Shown here piece after piece: positions 1 to 7,995 of a stretch of 64,000 nucleotides of DNA. Every line of letters starts with the position of its first letter. Position 1 is the stretch's first letter. This DNA is from Xylocopilactobacillus apicola (GTDB lineage Bacteria > Bacillota > Bacilli > Lactobacillales > Lactobacillaceae), in NCBI RefSeq assembly GCF_033095985.1, contig NZ_AP026802.1, positions 620,001 through 684,000 on the forward strand, given 5' to 3'. The notes beneath the pieces are model-generated. The model made no database searches, was not told where the DNA came from, and saw nothing but the letters and a program-made list of their open reading frames with translations. The position numbers and the translations under genes are program-made.

Positions 1-321
1 AGCGAAAATATTGAAATTTGGAGACTAAATGATAGTAGAATGGCACAGAGAGTGGCCGATTATGCAGATTCACATTATTATAGCACCTATAATGGGTATA
101 ATAAAAACATCCACATAAATTATCAGCTAACAATAGGTTTGGGTGGTAGAAATCCAAATTATTGTTCCAAACTTGTTTTCCAAGCCTTTTACCATGGATC
201 GGGTAGCTCTCCGGTAGTTAAAAGATATGTTGCTAACCAGGGGTGGATTTTACCATATGACTTAAAAAATATGTTCGATCATAATTATGGATATTATGCA
301 TATCGTGTTGGCACTTACTAA
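1..321 (+). CDS. C-terminal part of a YiiX-like papain-fold hydrolase (5' end outside window)
   Basis: The reading frame is open from base 1, so the gene begins upstream; a Met codon at 40 is probably internal. The visible 106 residues contain NPNYCSKLVFQAFY, which resembles the Cys-Ser motif of permuted NlpC/P60 (YiiX/YycO-like) cysteine hydrolases, followed by GWILPYDL, a usual C-terminal motif of that group. These enzymes cut amide bonds in cell-wall or lipid-linked substrates; the true substrate is not visible here. The catalytic His would lie in the missing N-terminal part. It is followed 23 bases later by an unknown membrane-anchored protein, perhaps co-transcribed. The family call rests on the short motif only. 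Confidence 0.55.
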   Translation, partial: SENIEIWRLNDSRMAQRVADYADSHYYSTYNGYNKNIHINYQLTIGLGGRNPNYCSKLVFQAFYHGSGSSPVVKRYVANQGWILPYDLKNMFDHNYGYYAYRVGTY

Positions 322-344
322 ATGATTGTATTGGTACTTAATGT

Positions 345-962
345 ATGAAAAAAATTCGCAAAGTCTTAATCATCTTTGTTTCTATAATTACTGTTCCTAT
401 GATTGCGTTCGCAGTATATATGTCCGTTTACAGTTATCAACATAATATTGCTAGGAATAAAGGATATAAGGAAATAAGCACAGTCGTTCCGATTTCAAGG
501 CAAATTAGAATGGAAGATAACACGCCCACTAGGGTACTTTCTTTCTTCCCGAAAAGTTATGAAATTAACATCACTACGAAGGAGGACTATGAACACTGGA
601 AGAAATTAGTTTTAAAGAGAGGCAAATTATTGTACGGTGATGGACCACACTCACATCAAGAATTAAAAGAGTACGTGAAAGACGTTAATCATTGCGAGCT
701 GTTCTATAGCTCAGAACAAACGGTAAAGAACACTAAACCAGATGAAAGTCTAGCGATGCTGATGAATGGATACGTAATGAATCCTGATCCTAAATCTCCC
801 TATACAAATCAAAAAGGTTTTAAAACTTGGAATGATGCAATCAAAAACATGTACGACAATTTTGCTTGTGTTCCAAGTAATCATGATTTGATTGAAAAAT
901 GGAAATTTCCGAAGAAGAACATTGAAGAAATGAACACTTACCGGAAGAAGTTGGGAAAATAA
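345..962 (+). CDS. Hypothetical membrane-anchored extracellular protein
   Basis: I do not recognise the family. The 205-residue product has a basic start, one hydrophobic segment at about residues 7-29 (signal anchor), and a polar remainder that would lie outside the cell. Two Cys residues (in NHCELF and FACVPS) could form a disulfide. No clear ribosome binding site precedes the ATG at 345, so translation may be coupled to the upstream hydrolase gene, 23 bases away. A rho-independent terminator follows. The gene sits among remnants of surface-protein genes, so a cell-surface or accessory role is possible but only inferred. Confidence 0.55.
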   Translation: MKKIRKVLIIFVSIITVPMIAFAVYMSVYSYQHNIARNKGYKEISTVVPISRQIRMEDNTPTRVLSFFPKSYEINITTKEDYEHWKKLVLKRGKLLYGDGPHSHQELKEYVKDVNHCELFYSSEQTVKNTKPDESLAMLMNGYVMNPDPKSPYTNQKGFKTWNDAIKNMYDNFACVPSNHDLIEKWKFPKKNIEEMNTYRKKLGK

Positions 963-1001
963 GTGATATATGTCAATCAGTGTTGATAAGTGATTTTCCA
1001 G

Positions 1002-1036
1002 CCAGCCAGATCTAAATTGATCTAGCTGGTTTTTTT
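1002..1036 (+). terminator. Rho-independent terminator
   Basis: An 11-base stem (CCAGCCAGATC with GATCTAGCTGG, one mismatch) with a 6-base loop is followed by seven T. It ends the transcript of the two leading genes. Confidence 0.85.
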
Positions 1037-1073
1037 CAAATCGAACTGCTTCTCACTTCAAAAACGGAACCTT

Positions 1074-1439
1074 GGGGCGCTGAGAAATAAAGAATACAAA
1101 AGTTCAGCGCAGAATTTGAAAGTGACAGATAACCGAAATGTAAGAGCGGGCAAGAATTGGCGCATTGAAGCAGCGGTAACGAATCCGTTGAAGCACGCAA
1201 CGGATCCGACAAAAGTAATTAACGGCGATCCGCTTTATTATCACGACACGATCTCAGGGACGGCGACGCATTTGTCGTCAACAGCGCAAGTTCTATATAA
1301 CGAAACGGGGACAAGCGCGTATCAAGATGTGAAGAATTATCCTTGGGATTTGAGATTTAAAGCAAATCCTAGCAATATTCCGAAAGCCGGGAAATACAAC
1401 GCAACGGTGACATTTACCTTGGTGAATGCAACGCCATAA
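1074..1439 (+). pseudogene. Headless remnant of a WxL-domain surface protein
   Basis: The reading frame is open from before 1074 and reads KSSAQNLKVTDNR, then GKNWRIEAAVTNP and ends VTFTLVNATP. This is the layout of a C-terminal WxL domain, which attaches proteins to the peptidoglycan of Lactobacillales. The first motif is WRI, and the second, usually WTL, is FTL here. No signal peptide, start codon with ribosome binding site, or N-terminal domain precedes it; it begins directly behind a terminator, and the TTG at 1116 lies inside the conserved domain. The 5' part was therefore deleted. Base use is richer in G+C than the flanking DNA. A terminator follows at once. Confidence 0.7.
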
Positions 1440-1447
1440 ATTTAATT

Positions 1448-1482
1448 GAGTGTTGATCAGAAATGATTGACGCTCTTTTTTT
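1448..1482 (+). terminator. Rho-independent terminator
   Basis: The stem GAGTGTTGATCA with TGATTGACGCTC pairs with G-U wobbles, has a GAAA loop, and is followed by seven T. It separates the WxL remnant from the rpsP operon. Confidence 0.8.
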
Positions 1483-1505
1483 ATTTGGCTGTCAAGCAAA
1501 AGTAC

Positions 1506-1534
1506 TTTACACCATTCAAAAAAGTTGGTAGAAT
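1506..1534 (+). promoter_or_regulatory. Promoter of the rpsP operon
   Basis: A -35 box TTTACA and a -10 box TAGAAT are separated by exactly 17 bases. The expected start lies about 27 bases before the rpsP start codon, leaving room for the AAAGGAGT ribosome binding site. Confidence 0.75.
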
Positions 1535-1567
1535 GTTTAAGTTATCTTAACAAAAGGAGTACGTTTA

Positions 1568-1843
1568 ATGGCAGTAAAAATTAGAATGACGAGAATTGGT
1601 AGAAAAAAGAAGCCGTTTTATCGGATCGTAGTAGCTGATTCTAGAATGCCACGTGATGGTCGTTATATCGAACAGTTAGGTTATTTTGATCCTTTAGCTA
1701 ATCCACAAAAATTAGAATTAGATCAAGATAAGGCATTAGATTGGTTAAAGAAAGGCGCTCAGCCATCTGATACGGTCAGAAGTTTTCTTTCTAACCTTGG
1801 CGTCATGAAGAAGTATCACGACGAAAAATATACGAAAAAGTAA
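1568..1843 (+). CDS. rpsP: 30S ribosomal protein S16
   Basis: S16 is a primary or secondary binder of 16S rRNA needed for assembly of the 30S subunit. The 91-residue product is the usual length and opens with the family signature of many basic residues ([24 protein letters not shown]), followed by [13 protein letters not shown]. The start is set by an AAAGGAGT ribosome binding site. It heads the classical operon rpsP-khpA-rimM-trmD-rplS, in which RimM matures the 30S head and S16 is part of the same assembly pathway. Certain. Confidence 0.97.
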   Translation: MAVKIRMTRIGRKKKPFYRIVVADSRMPRDGRYIEQLGYFDPLANPQKLELDQDKALDWLKKGAQPSDTVRSFLSNLGVMKKYHDEKYTKK

Positions 1844-1853
1844 TTGATAAATT

Positions 1854-2105
1854 ATGAATGGTGATCTACAAAAATTGATCAGAACGCTGGTTGCGCCGAT
1901 GGTCGAATTTGAAAATAAATTAAATATTGAGATTAAAGAAGACAACAATGTGATTCAATGCTCAATTCATGCAGCAGGAACTGACGTCGGTCGCTTGATT
2001 GGTCGCAATGGCAGCGTTGCTGAAAATATTCAGCAGGTAGTCAGGGCGTTTGGTCACTTAGGACTCAAAAAAGTTCAAATCTCGGTGATCGCTAATAATG
2101 GATAA
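1854..2105 (+). CDS. khpA: KH-domain RNA-binding protein KhpA
   Basis: KhpA (YlqC) is a small single-KH protein that pairs with KhpB/Jag and binds RNA in many Firmicutes, affecting cell elongation and division. The 83-residue product carries the KH GXXG loop as GRNG at residues 50-53 within VGRLIGRNGSVAENIQ. It lies 10 bases after rpsP, with only a weak ribosome binding site, and its end overlaps the rimM start by 8 bases, so translational coupling is likely. The gene order is conserved across Bacillota. Confidence 0.93.
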   Translation: MNGDLQKLIRTLVAPMVEFENKLNIEIKEDNNVIQCSIHAAGTDVGRLIGRNGSVAENIQQVVRAFGHLGLKKVQISVIANNG

Positions 2106-2604
2106 ACAGCCCGTTCGTTTTCAAGTGGGGATTATTGTGAAAACTCGTGGCTTAAAAGGTGAAGTGAAAGTCAAGTCAACGACTGATTTTCCCTCGCGTT
2201 TTCAAGTCGGAGCAAAGCTCTTAACGGATAAGGGAACTTTAAAAGTAGCTAAAAGCCGTGAACAACAAGGCTTTTGGTTTATAACTTTTGAAGGCTATGA
2301 GGATATAAACGCAGTTGAACCTTTGATTGGTCAAAACCTCTATGTTAATGAACGTCATGATCAACTAGCACCTGATGAGTTTTACGTCTCTGATCTTTTG
2401 GGGTTGCCTGTTTTTACGCAATCACAAGAGGAAGTGGGGCGTTTAAAAGATGTGCTACATTATGGTCCTAATGATGTTTGGGTAGTGAAAACTCTTAAGG
2501 ATCGCGAACTGTTGCTGCCGTATTTGCCTGATTTTATCAAGAAAGTAGATCTAGAAAATCAAAAGATTATCGTGGATCTAACTCTGTGTACCAATGAAAA
2601 TTGA
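2098..2604 (+). CDS. rimM: Ribosome maturation factor RimM
   Basis: RimM assists maturation of the 30S subunit head and binds S19. The product is 168 residues, the usual length. The N-terminal RimM beta-barrel starts [20 protein letters not shown], and the C-terminal PRC-barrel carries [14 protein letters not shown] and [13 protein letters not shown]. It overlaps khpA by 8 bases and trmD by 11 bases, typical of this tightly packed operon. Confidence 0.96.
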   Translation: MDKQPVRFQVGIIVKTRGLKGEVKVKSTTDFPSRFQVGAKLLTDKGTLKVAKSREQQGFWFITFEGYEDINAVEPLIGQNLYVNERHDQLAPDEFYVSDLLGLPVFTQSQEEVGRLKDVLHYGPNDVWVVKTLKDRELLLPYLPDFIKKVDLENQKIIVDLTLCTNEN

Positions 2605-3289
2605 CGTTTTAACACTTTTTCCCGAAATGTTTGCGGCTCTTAACTCGTCGGTGATCGGTAAAGCGTTGGAGACAAAGTTAGTTGAATTAAATTTGATTAA
2701 CTTTCGGGAGTTTACCGAAAACAAACAGCGCCATGTTGACGATACACCTTTTGGTGGTGGACCGGGAATGCTTTTGATGGCGCAACCGTTATTCAGTGCA
2801 TATGATACAATTGATCAAGGCGACACTCCGCGCACGATTATCTTAGATCCGGGCGGACGACGTTTTGATCAAAAGTTCGCAAGTGAACTTGCAACAGAAA
2901 AACATTTAGTTTTTATCTGTGGGCATTATGAGGGCTTTGATGAACGAGTCAAAACGCTAGCGACTGATGAAGTTTCACTTGGAGATTTTGTCTTATCTGG
3001 CGGAGAATTGGTAAGTATGGTAATGATGGATAGTGTGATTCGATTGCTGCCAGGAGTACTAGGCAACAACGAATCAGCTCAGGATGAATCATTTGCTAAC
3101 GGTTTGTTGGAATATCCTCAATATACAAGACCGCGCGAGTTTAGAGGACTAAAAGTACCTGATATTCTAGTGAGCGGTGATCACCAAGCAATCAGAGATT
3201 ATCAATTACAAGAAGCAATTAAAAGAACAAAAGAAAAAAGGCCAGATTTATATCAAGAATTTCTGGCTCATGAATCATCAGATAATTAA
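2594..3289 (+). CDS. trmD: tRNA (guanine37-N1)-methyltransferase
   Basis: TrmD transfers a methyl group from SAM to G37 of tRNAs reading CNN codons, preventing +1 frameshifts; it is essential. The product is 231 residues, slightly shorter than the usual 240-250 because the C-terminal tail is trimmed. The SPOUT trefoil-knot motifs are present: FGGGPGM near residue 53, [12 protein letters not shown] near 108 and [11 protein letters not shown] near 129. It overlaps rimM by 11 bases and is followed 16 bases later by rplS. Confidence 0.97.
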   Translation: MKIDVLTLFPEMFAALNSSVIGKALETKLVELNLINFREFTENKQRHVDDTPFGGGPGMLLMAQPLFSAYDTIDQGDTPRTIILDPGGRRFDQKFASELATEKHLVFICGHYEGFDERVKTLATDEVSLGDFVLSGGELVSMVMMDSVIRLLPGVLGNNESAQDESFANGLLEYPQYTRPREFRGLKVPDILVSGDHQAIRDYQLQEAIKRTKEKRPDLYQEFLAHESSDN

Positions 3290-3305
3290 TTTTTTGGAGG
3301 TTAGA

Positions 3306-3656
3306 ATGAATCCGATTATTGAAGAAATTACTAAAGACCAGAAGAAAACGGATCTTCCTAAGTTTAAAGCTGGCGACACGGTTCGGGTACATGCACGAAT
3401 TGTCGAAGGCAAAAGAGAAAGAATTCAGATTTTTGAAGGTGTCGTAATTAAACGTAAGGGCGGCGATGCAATCAATGCTACTTATACTGTTCGTAAAATG
3501 TCCAGTGGCATTGGGGTAGAAAGAACATTTCCACTTCATTCACCACGAGTTGCTAAGATTGAAGTTATGAAAGTTGGTAAAGTTAGAAGATCTAAACTTT
3601 ATTATTTCCGTGAACTTCGTGGAAAAGCAGCAAGAATTAAAGAAGTACGTAAGTAG
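3306..3656 (+). CDS. rplS: 50S ribosomal protein L19
   Basis: L19 lies at the interface of the ribosomal subunits. The true start is the ATG at 3306, directly behind TTTTTGGAGG; the open frame extends further upstream into trmD but without a start signal. The product has 116 residues, the usual length, with [30 protein letters not shown] and [17 protein letters not shown]. It ends the operon and is followed by a terminator. Confidence 0.97.
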   Translation: MNPIIEEITKDQKKTDLPKFKAGDTVRVHARIVEGKRERIQIFEGVVIKRKGGDAINATYTVRKMSSGIGVERTFPLHSPRVAKIEVMKVGKVRRSKLYYFRELRGKAARIKEVRK

Positions 3657-3667
3657 ATCGCAGATAA

Positions 3668-3691
3668 AAGTCCTTGTTCAGGGCTTTTTTT
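3668..3691 (+). terminator. Rho-independent terminator of the rpsP-rplS operon
   Basis: AAGTCCT and AGGGCTT pair with one G-U wobble around a short loop, followed by a run of T. Confidence 0.8.
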
Positions 3692-3701
3692 GATGCAAAA
3701 G

Positions 3702-3730
3702 TTGCCCAAACTGTTTATTTACCTTATACT
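3702..3730 (+). promoter_or_regulatory. Promoter of the DUF896/YneF/ABC exporter genes
   Basis: TTGCCC and TATACT are separated by 17 bases; transcription would begin about 20 bases before the ribosome binding site of the DUF896 gene. Confidence 0.7.
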
Positions 3731-3770
3731 AGTAGTCAATATTTAATCAAATAAAAGAGGTGAGTTGACG

Positions 3771-4007
3771 ATGGAAAACAAATATTTAAAACGGATTAAT
3801 GAGCTAGCTCACTTGGCAGAAAAAGGCGAACTTACCGATGAACAGAAGAAAGAACAAGCTGAATTACGGCAAAAGTATCTAGCTGAATTTAAGGAAGGAT
3901 TTCGTTCACAAATTGAGAGTTTAAAGGTTATTGATCCAGAAGGAAACGATGTCACACCTGATAAACTTAAGGAAATCCAAAAGAAAAAAGGCTTACGTAA
4001 AGATTAA
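3771..4007 (+). CDS. DUF896 (UPF0291, YnzC-like) small protein
   Basis: This 78-residue cytosolic protein of the UPF0291 family (B. subtilis YnzC) forms a short helical hairpin; its function is not established. It reads KYLKRINELAHLAEKGELT and ends KKKGLRKD, typical of the family. I chose the ATG at 3771 rather than the in-frame TTG two codons earlier because the AAGAGGTGA ribosome binding site spaces better to it. It is the first gene of a run with two YneF-like genes and the ABC exporter. Confidence 0.88.
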   Translation: MENKYLKRINELAHLAEKGELTDEQKKEQAELRQKYLAEFKEGFRSQIESLKVIDPEGNDVTPDKLKEIQKKKGLRKD

Positions 4008-4025
4008 ATTTTAAGGAGTTGTAAT

Positions 4026-4160
4026 ATGTCTTGGACATTTTTGTTTTTAGGGATTTCGTTCGTTGGGTTCGCAGCATGTTTAGGTGCAGGAGTTGCGATC
4101 GGGTTATTTATTGCTCGTTCAAATGATAGCAAGAAGCCCAATAGTTTAAAAGAAGATTAA
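4026..4160 (+). CDS. 44-residue YneF-like membrane peptide
   Basis: This short gene has a good ribosome binding site (TAAGGAGTTG) before the ATG at 4026. The product has one membrane segment (about residues 5-28) that ends GVAIGLFIARS and is followed by a short polar tail. The same pattern (GVFVARS) occurs in the next gene, a YneF protein, so this looks like a truncated tandem paralogue that has kept the membrane segment and lost the cytosolic helices. The frame is intact and the spacing (18 bases before, 19 after) suggests it is expressed. Function unknown. Confidence 0.65.
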   Translation: MSWTFLFLGISFVGFAACLGAGVAIGLFIARSNDSKKPNSLKED

Positions 4161-4179
4161 AGTAGGGAGAGAAATAATA

Positions 4180-4416
4180 ATGATTATGTGGATTATTTTA
4201 GCGTTAGTTGTGGGCCTTATTGGCGGCATGGTGATTGGGGTATTTGTTGCTCGTTCAACAATTAAGAAAGAGTTGGTCGAGAAACCGCCAATAACTGAAG
4301 ATATGATGCGTGCGATGATGATGCAGATGGGGCAAACACCCTCATCAAAGAAACTCCACCAGGTAATGGAGAGCATGAAAGAGGCGCAGCGTAAAGCAAA
4401 TAAACGAAAGAAGTAA
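4180..4416 (+). CDS. yneF: YneF family (UPF0154) membrane protein
   Basis: A 78-residue UPF0154 protein: an N-terminal membrane helix (residues 2-26, ending VIGVFVARS), then a conserved cytosolic stretch PPITEDMMRAMMMQMGQTPSSKKLHQ and a basic tail. The family is widespread in Bacillota; its role is not established. It ends two bases before the start of the first ABC exporter half, so the genes are probably co-transcribed. Confidence 0.88.
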   Translation: MIMWIILALVVGLIGGMVIGVFVARSTIKKELVEKPPITEDMMRAMMMQMGQTPSSKKLHQVMESMKEAQRKANKRKK

Positions 4417-4418
4417 TA

Positions 4419-6170
4419 ATGAATATATTTTCAAAACTTTCTTGGTTTATTAAAGCTGAGTGGAAAAGATATTTAATCGGGATCAGTGATTTGTTGTTTC
4501 TTGCGATTTTACATATCTTTCCACCATTAATCATCGGAATGATTGTTGATGAGCTTAATAAACACACTTTGACCTGGCAAACTTTATTGTTCCAGGTCTT
4601 TTTGATTTTACTATTAACTTTAATTGATTATGGCATGCGTTTTATTTGGCGTTATGCGCTATTTGGCGGTGCTGCAAAACTAGAACAGACTCTTAGAGGG
4701 CGACTTTTCCATCACTATTTGAAAATGGATGAAAAGTTTTTCCAGAAATATCGAGTTGGCGATTTGATGGCGCACGCTACCAATGATATTAGTGCCGTTC
4801 AGCAAGTTGTCGGTGGGGGAGTTTTATCGCTCGTTGATGCGATTGTGACAGGTTTAACGACAATTTTTGCCATGATTTTTATCGTTAGTCCTAAATTGAC
4901 GGCTCTAACTTTGATTCCAATGCCTTTTTTGGCCTGGACCGCTTTTGTACTCGGGAAATGGATGCATAAAGCTTATGATCATTACCAAGCCTCATTTTCT
5001 CGTTTGGATGATAAAGCACAGGAAAGTATGAGTGGCATTAAAGTAATTAAATCTTTGGGGCAAGAAAAAGAAGATTTTGATGATTTTGCGGGATTAACTC
5101 AGAAATCCTATCGGGCTGCTCGTAAAATTTTCTATATCGATCCGCTGTTTGACCTTTCAGCACAACTATTTATTGGAATGACTTACGTTTTGACAATTTT
5201 TATTGGTGGCGGGATGGTCGCAGCTGGTAGTTTAAGCGTTGGAAAATTAGTTTCCTATTTTTCATATATTTTGAATTTAACTTGGCCGATGTTTGCAATT
5301 GGTCAGATTTTCAACATTATGGAGCGAGGAGATGCAAGTTACGATCGAATTAATTTTTTGATGCATGAAAAAAGCAGCATTATTGAATCAATGCATGATG
5401 ATCAAAAGATTCCAAATGGCGATCTGTCTTATCAGATTAAGAGTTTTGAGTATCCAGATGATCAAGATCCTGCTTTAACTAATGTGAAATTCGACGTGAA
5501 ACAAGGACAAATGTTGGGGATCGTTGGACCCGTCGGGTCAGGTAAAAGCAGTATTATTAAACTTTTGCTGCGGACCTTTGACGAGTACGACGGCGAGATT
5601 GTTTACTCAAGCAAAAATATTAAAGAGTATTCGCTTGATTCGTATCTTCATGCGATCGGTTATGTTCCGCAAGATAATTTCTTGTTCACTTCGACGATCG
5701 GGGAAAATATTAAGTTTGCGCGTTACGATGCTTCTATTTCTGAGATTAAACAGGCGGCTCAGATTGCAGATATTGATCGTGATATTGAAAATTTTCCAAA
5801 GAAATACGATACCATGGTTGGTCAGCGGGGAGTATCGCTTTCTGGTGGACAGCAGCAACGAATTGCGATCGCCAGAGCGTTAATTACTGATCCAGATATT
5901 TTAATTTTAGATGATGCTTTGTCGGCTGTTGATGCACTCACAGAGAAAAATATTTTGCATAATTTAAAGCACGAACGAAATGGTAAAACGACGGTGATCC
6001 TTGCTCAACGTTTAAGCAGTGTGATGGATGCCAACGAAATTATTGTCATGGGCTCAGGTTCAATTGTTGAGCGCGGCACCCATGAAGAATTGTTAGCTTT
6101 AAAAGGTTGGTATTTCGACACTTGGAATAAGCAAGAATCAGATCGAATGGGAGGTTTAACTGATGGATAA
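4419..6170 (+). CDS. ABC exporter half-transporter, degenerate-site subunit
   Basis: A 583-residue half-transporter: six membrane helices in the first 310 residues, then a nucleotide-binding domain. Walker A is GPVGSGKSS (about 370) and the signature is a good LSGGQ (about 473). The Walker B continues as ILDDA, with Asp in place of the catalytic Glu, and the H-loop has Gln (Q530) in place of His. This is how one half of LmrCD/BmrCD-type heterodimers looks. The next gene overlaps by 8 bases and supplies the complementary half. Such pumps export drugs or lipids; the substrate here is unknown. Confidence 0.9.
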   Translation: MNIFSKLSWFIKAEWKRYLIGISDLLFLAILHIFPPLIIGMIVDELNKHTLTWQTLLFQVFLILLLTLIDYGMRFIWRYALFGGAAKLEQTLRGRLFHHYLKMDEKFFQKYRVGDLMAHATNDISAVQQVVGGGVLSLVDAIVTGLTTIFAMIFIVSPKLTALTLIPMPFLAWTAFVLGKWMHKAYDHYQASFSRLDDKAQESMSGIKVIKSLGQEKEDFDDFAGLTQKSYRAARKIFYIDPLFDLSAQLFIGMTYVLTIFIGGGMVAAGSLSVGKLVSYFSYILNLTWPMFAIGQIFNIMERGDASYDRINFLMHEKSSIIESMHDDQKIPNGDLSYQIKSFEYPDDQDPALTNVKFDVKQGQMLGIVGPVGSGKSSIIKLLLRTFDEYDGEIVYSSKNIKEYSLDSYLHAIGYVPQDNFLFTSTIGENIKFARYDASISEIKQAAQIADIDRDIENFPKKYDTMVGQRGVSLSGGQQQRIAIARALITDPDILILDDALSAVDALTEKNILHNLKHERNGKTTVILAQRLSSVMDANEIIVMGSGSIVERGTHEELLALKGWYFDTWNKQESDRMGGLTDG

Positions 6171-7956
6171 TGAAGAACAAAATGAATCAGTCTGGGCCAA
6201 ACATTTTACTTTAAAAGAGCAATTTCACATTGTTGGTCGCCTTAACCGTTATTTGATGAAATATCCTTGGCACCTGATCTTTTCGATTATTTTAGGGATT
6301 GTTACGAGTCTTGTTTATATTGAAATGATGACTCTAATTCAAACGCTTTTAGATGAGCATTTAAAAAAAGGCGAAACGGCGACCAAGCTTTTGTTGGGTT
6401 TTACTTTCTCATACTTGGCTTTCGTGATCATTCGGGTTATTACGCAGTACATTTCTTCATTCGTTTACTATAACGCGATGGAGCGAGCTAAACAGGATTT
6501 GAGAAAAACGCTGTATCAAAAGGTAATGGGACTTGGGATGACTTTCTTTGATCGTGTTCCTGCTGGGTCCATTGTTTCAAGACTCGTTAATGATACTGAG
6601 TCGATGAATGATTTTTGGTACCTTTTCTATGCGATTATTTCGGGGATCGTCTCAATTATTACTTCCCTAACGACCTTGTACATGAAAAATAGTCAGTTGA
6701 CGCTCTATTTAATGTGTTTTATTCCAGTGATTTTGATAATTGCGCGCATTTATTTTTACGTTAGTACGAAAAATTATCGTCAAATGAGACAGCGACTATC
6801 AGAGATTAACGTCAAAATTTCAGAATCGGTTGAGGGAATTAACATCATTCAACAATTTCGCCAAGAAAGACGAATCCAGAAACAATTTGATCAAACGAAT
6901 GAATCTTACTATAATGCCCGCAAGAATGTCATTAAGATGAATGCTTTGTTACTGGCGCCGATCATTAATCTATTAAACGGATTAGCTGATATTTTGATTT
7001 TGTCTTATTTTGGCGTTATGAGTTTTCATAATCCGATTGAAGTCGGATATGTTTTTCTTTTCGTAAATTTAACCAGCAATTTCTTCAATCCATTTGTCAA
7101 TATTATGGATGTTTTATCGACTTTTCAGGATGGAATTGTTTCCGGCAGCCGGATTTTTCGGATTATGGATTCGGATGTCAAAAATCCAGAGCAGCATTCG
7201 AAAGCTGAATTGAAGATTACAAGAGGTAAAGTTGAATTTCGTCACGTGAATTTCTCTTATAATGATCACGATCCGATTTTAAAAGATCTTTCATTTGTTG
7301 TTGAACCAGGGCAGACTTTAGCGCTTGTCGGACATACTGGTAGCGGCAAAAGTTCGATCATTAACGTTTTGATGCGCTTTTATGAATTTGGATCAGGAGA
7401 TGTTCTAATTGATGATCAGGATATCCGGGATTATCCAATTGCAGAAATTAGGCATAAATTGGGACTGGTCTTGCAGGATTCATTTATATTTTATGGCGAT
7501 GTTAAATCAAATATCCGGATGTTTAACACCAAAATTTCAGATCAAGAAGTGAAACAAGCTGCTCAAATCGTTCACGCAGACCGTTTTATTGAAAGATTAC
7601 CGCAACAATACGACGAAAAAGTTATTGAAGGTGGTAAGCAGTTTTCAACCGGCGAAAAGCAGTTATTAGCTTTTGCTAGAACGATGGTCACTGATCCGAA
7701 AATTTTGGTTTTAGACGAAGCGACAGCCAATATTGATACTCAAACAGAAGAACAGATTCAAGCAAGTTTGAAGGCGATGCAAAATGGTCGGACAACAATT
7801 GCGATTGCGCATCGGCTTTCAACGATTGTTGATGCGGATCAAATTTTGGTTCTAGACAGCGGGCAGATTATTGAAGCTGGAACTCATGAGACTTTAATTA
7901 AACGGGGCGGATATTATGCCAAAATGTTCAAATTACAGCACAGTGCAGTTGATTAA
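6163..7956 (+). CDS. ABC exporter half-transporter, catalytic-Glu subunit
   Basis: A 597-residue half-transporter with six membrane helices followed by a nucleotide-binding domain: Walker A GHTGSGKSS, Walker B ILVLDEAT with the catalytic Glu, and a normal H-loop (IAHRLST). Its signature is changed to FSTGE from LSGGQ. In a heterodimer this Glu and His meet the intact LSGGQ of the upstream subunit, giving one working site, while the changed signature meets the Asp/Gln site, giving a degenerate one. This matches the LmrD/BmrD type of multidrug exporter. A terminator overlaps the stop codon. Confidence 0.9.
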   Translation: MDNEEQNESVWAKHFTLKEQFHIVGRLNRYLMKYPWHLIFSIILGIVTSLVYIEMMTLIQTLLDEHLKKGETATKLLLGFTFSYLAFVIIRVITQYISSFVYYNAMERAKQDLRKTLYQKVMGLGMTFFDRVPAGSIVSRLVNDTESMNDFWYLFYAIISGIVSIITSLTTLYMKNSQLTLYLMCFIPVILIIARIYFYVSTKNYRQMRQRLSEINVKISESVEGINIIQQFRQERRIQKQFDQTNESYYNARKNVIKMNALLLAPIINLLNGLADILILSYFGVMSFHNPIEVGYVFLFVNLTSNFFNPFVNIMDVLSTFQDGIVSGSRIFRIMDSDVKNPEQHSKAELKITRGKVEFRHVNFSYNDHDPILKDLSFVVEPGQTLALVGHTGSGKSSIINVLMRFYEFGSGDVLIDDQDIRDYPIAEIRHKLGLVLQDSFIFYGDVKSNIRMFNTKISDQEVKQAAQIVHADRFIERLPQQYDEKVIEGGKQFSTGEKQLLAFARTMVTDPKILVLDEATANIDTQTEEQIQASLKAMQNGRTTIAIAHRLSTIVDADQILVLDSGQIIEAGTHETLIKRGGYYAKMFKLQHSAVD

Positions 7957-7981
7957 AAGCAGGGAAACGCCTGCTTTTTTT
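7956..7981 (+). terminator. Rho-independent terminator after the ABC exporter
   Basis: AAAGCAGG and CCTGCTTT form an 8-base stem around a 6-base loop, followed by T residues. Confidence 0.85.
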
Positions 7982-7995
7982 AAGAATTGAGATCT

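Noticed and set aside
3177-3305. Upstream extension of the L19 frame
   Set aside because: The extension overlaps trmD; the GGAGG site and the family start fix the start at 3306.
5524-5883. Long open frame in a second phase inside the ABC exporter gene
   Set aside because: It lies entirely within a clear coding sequence, lacks a ribosome binding site and has no recognisable protein features.
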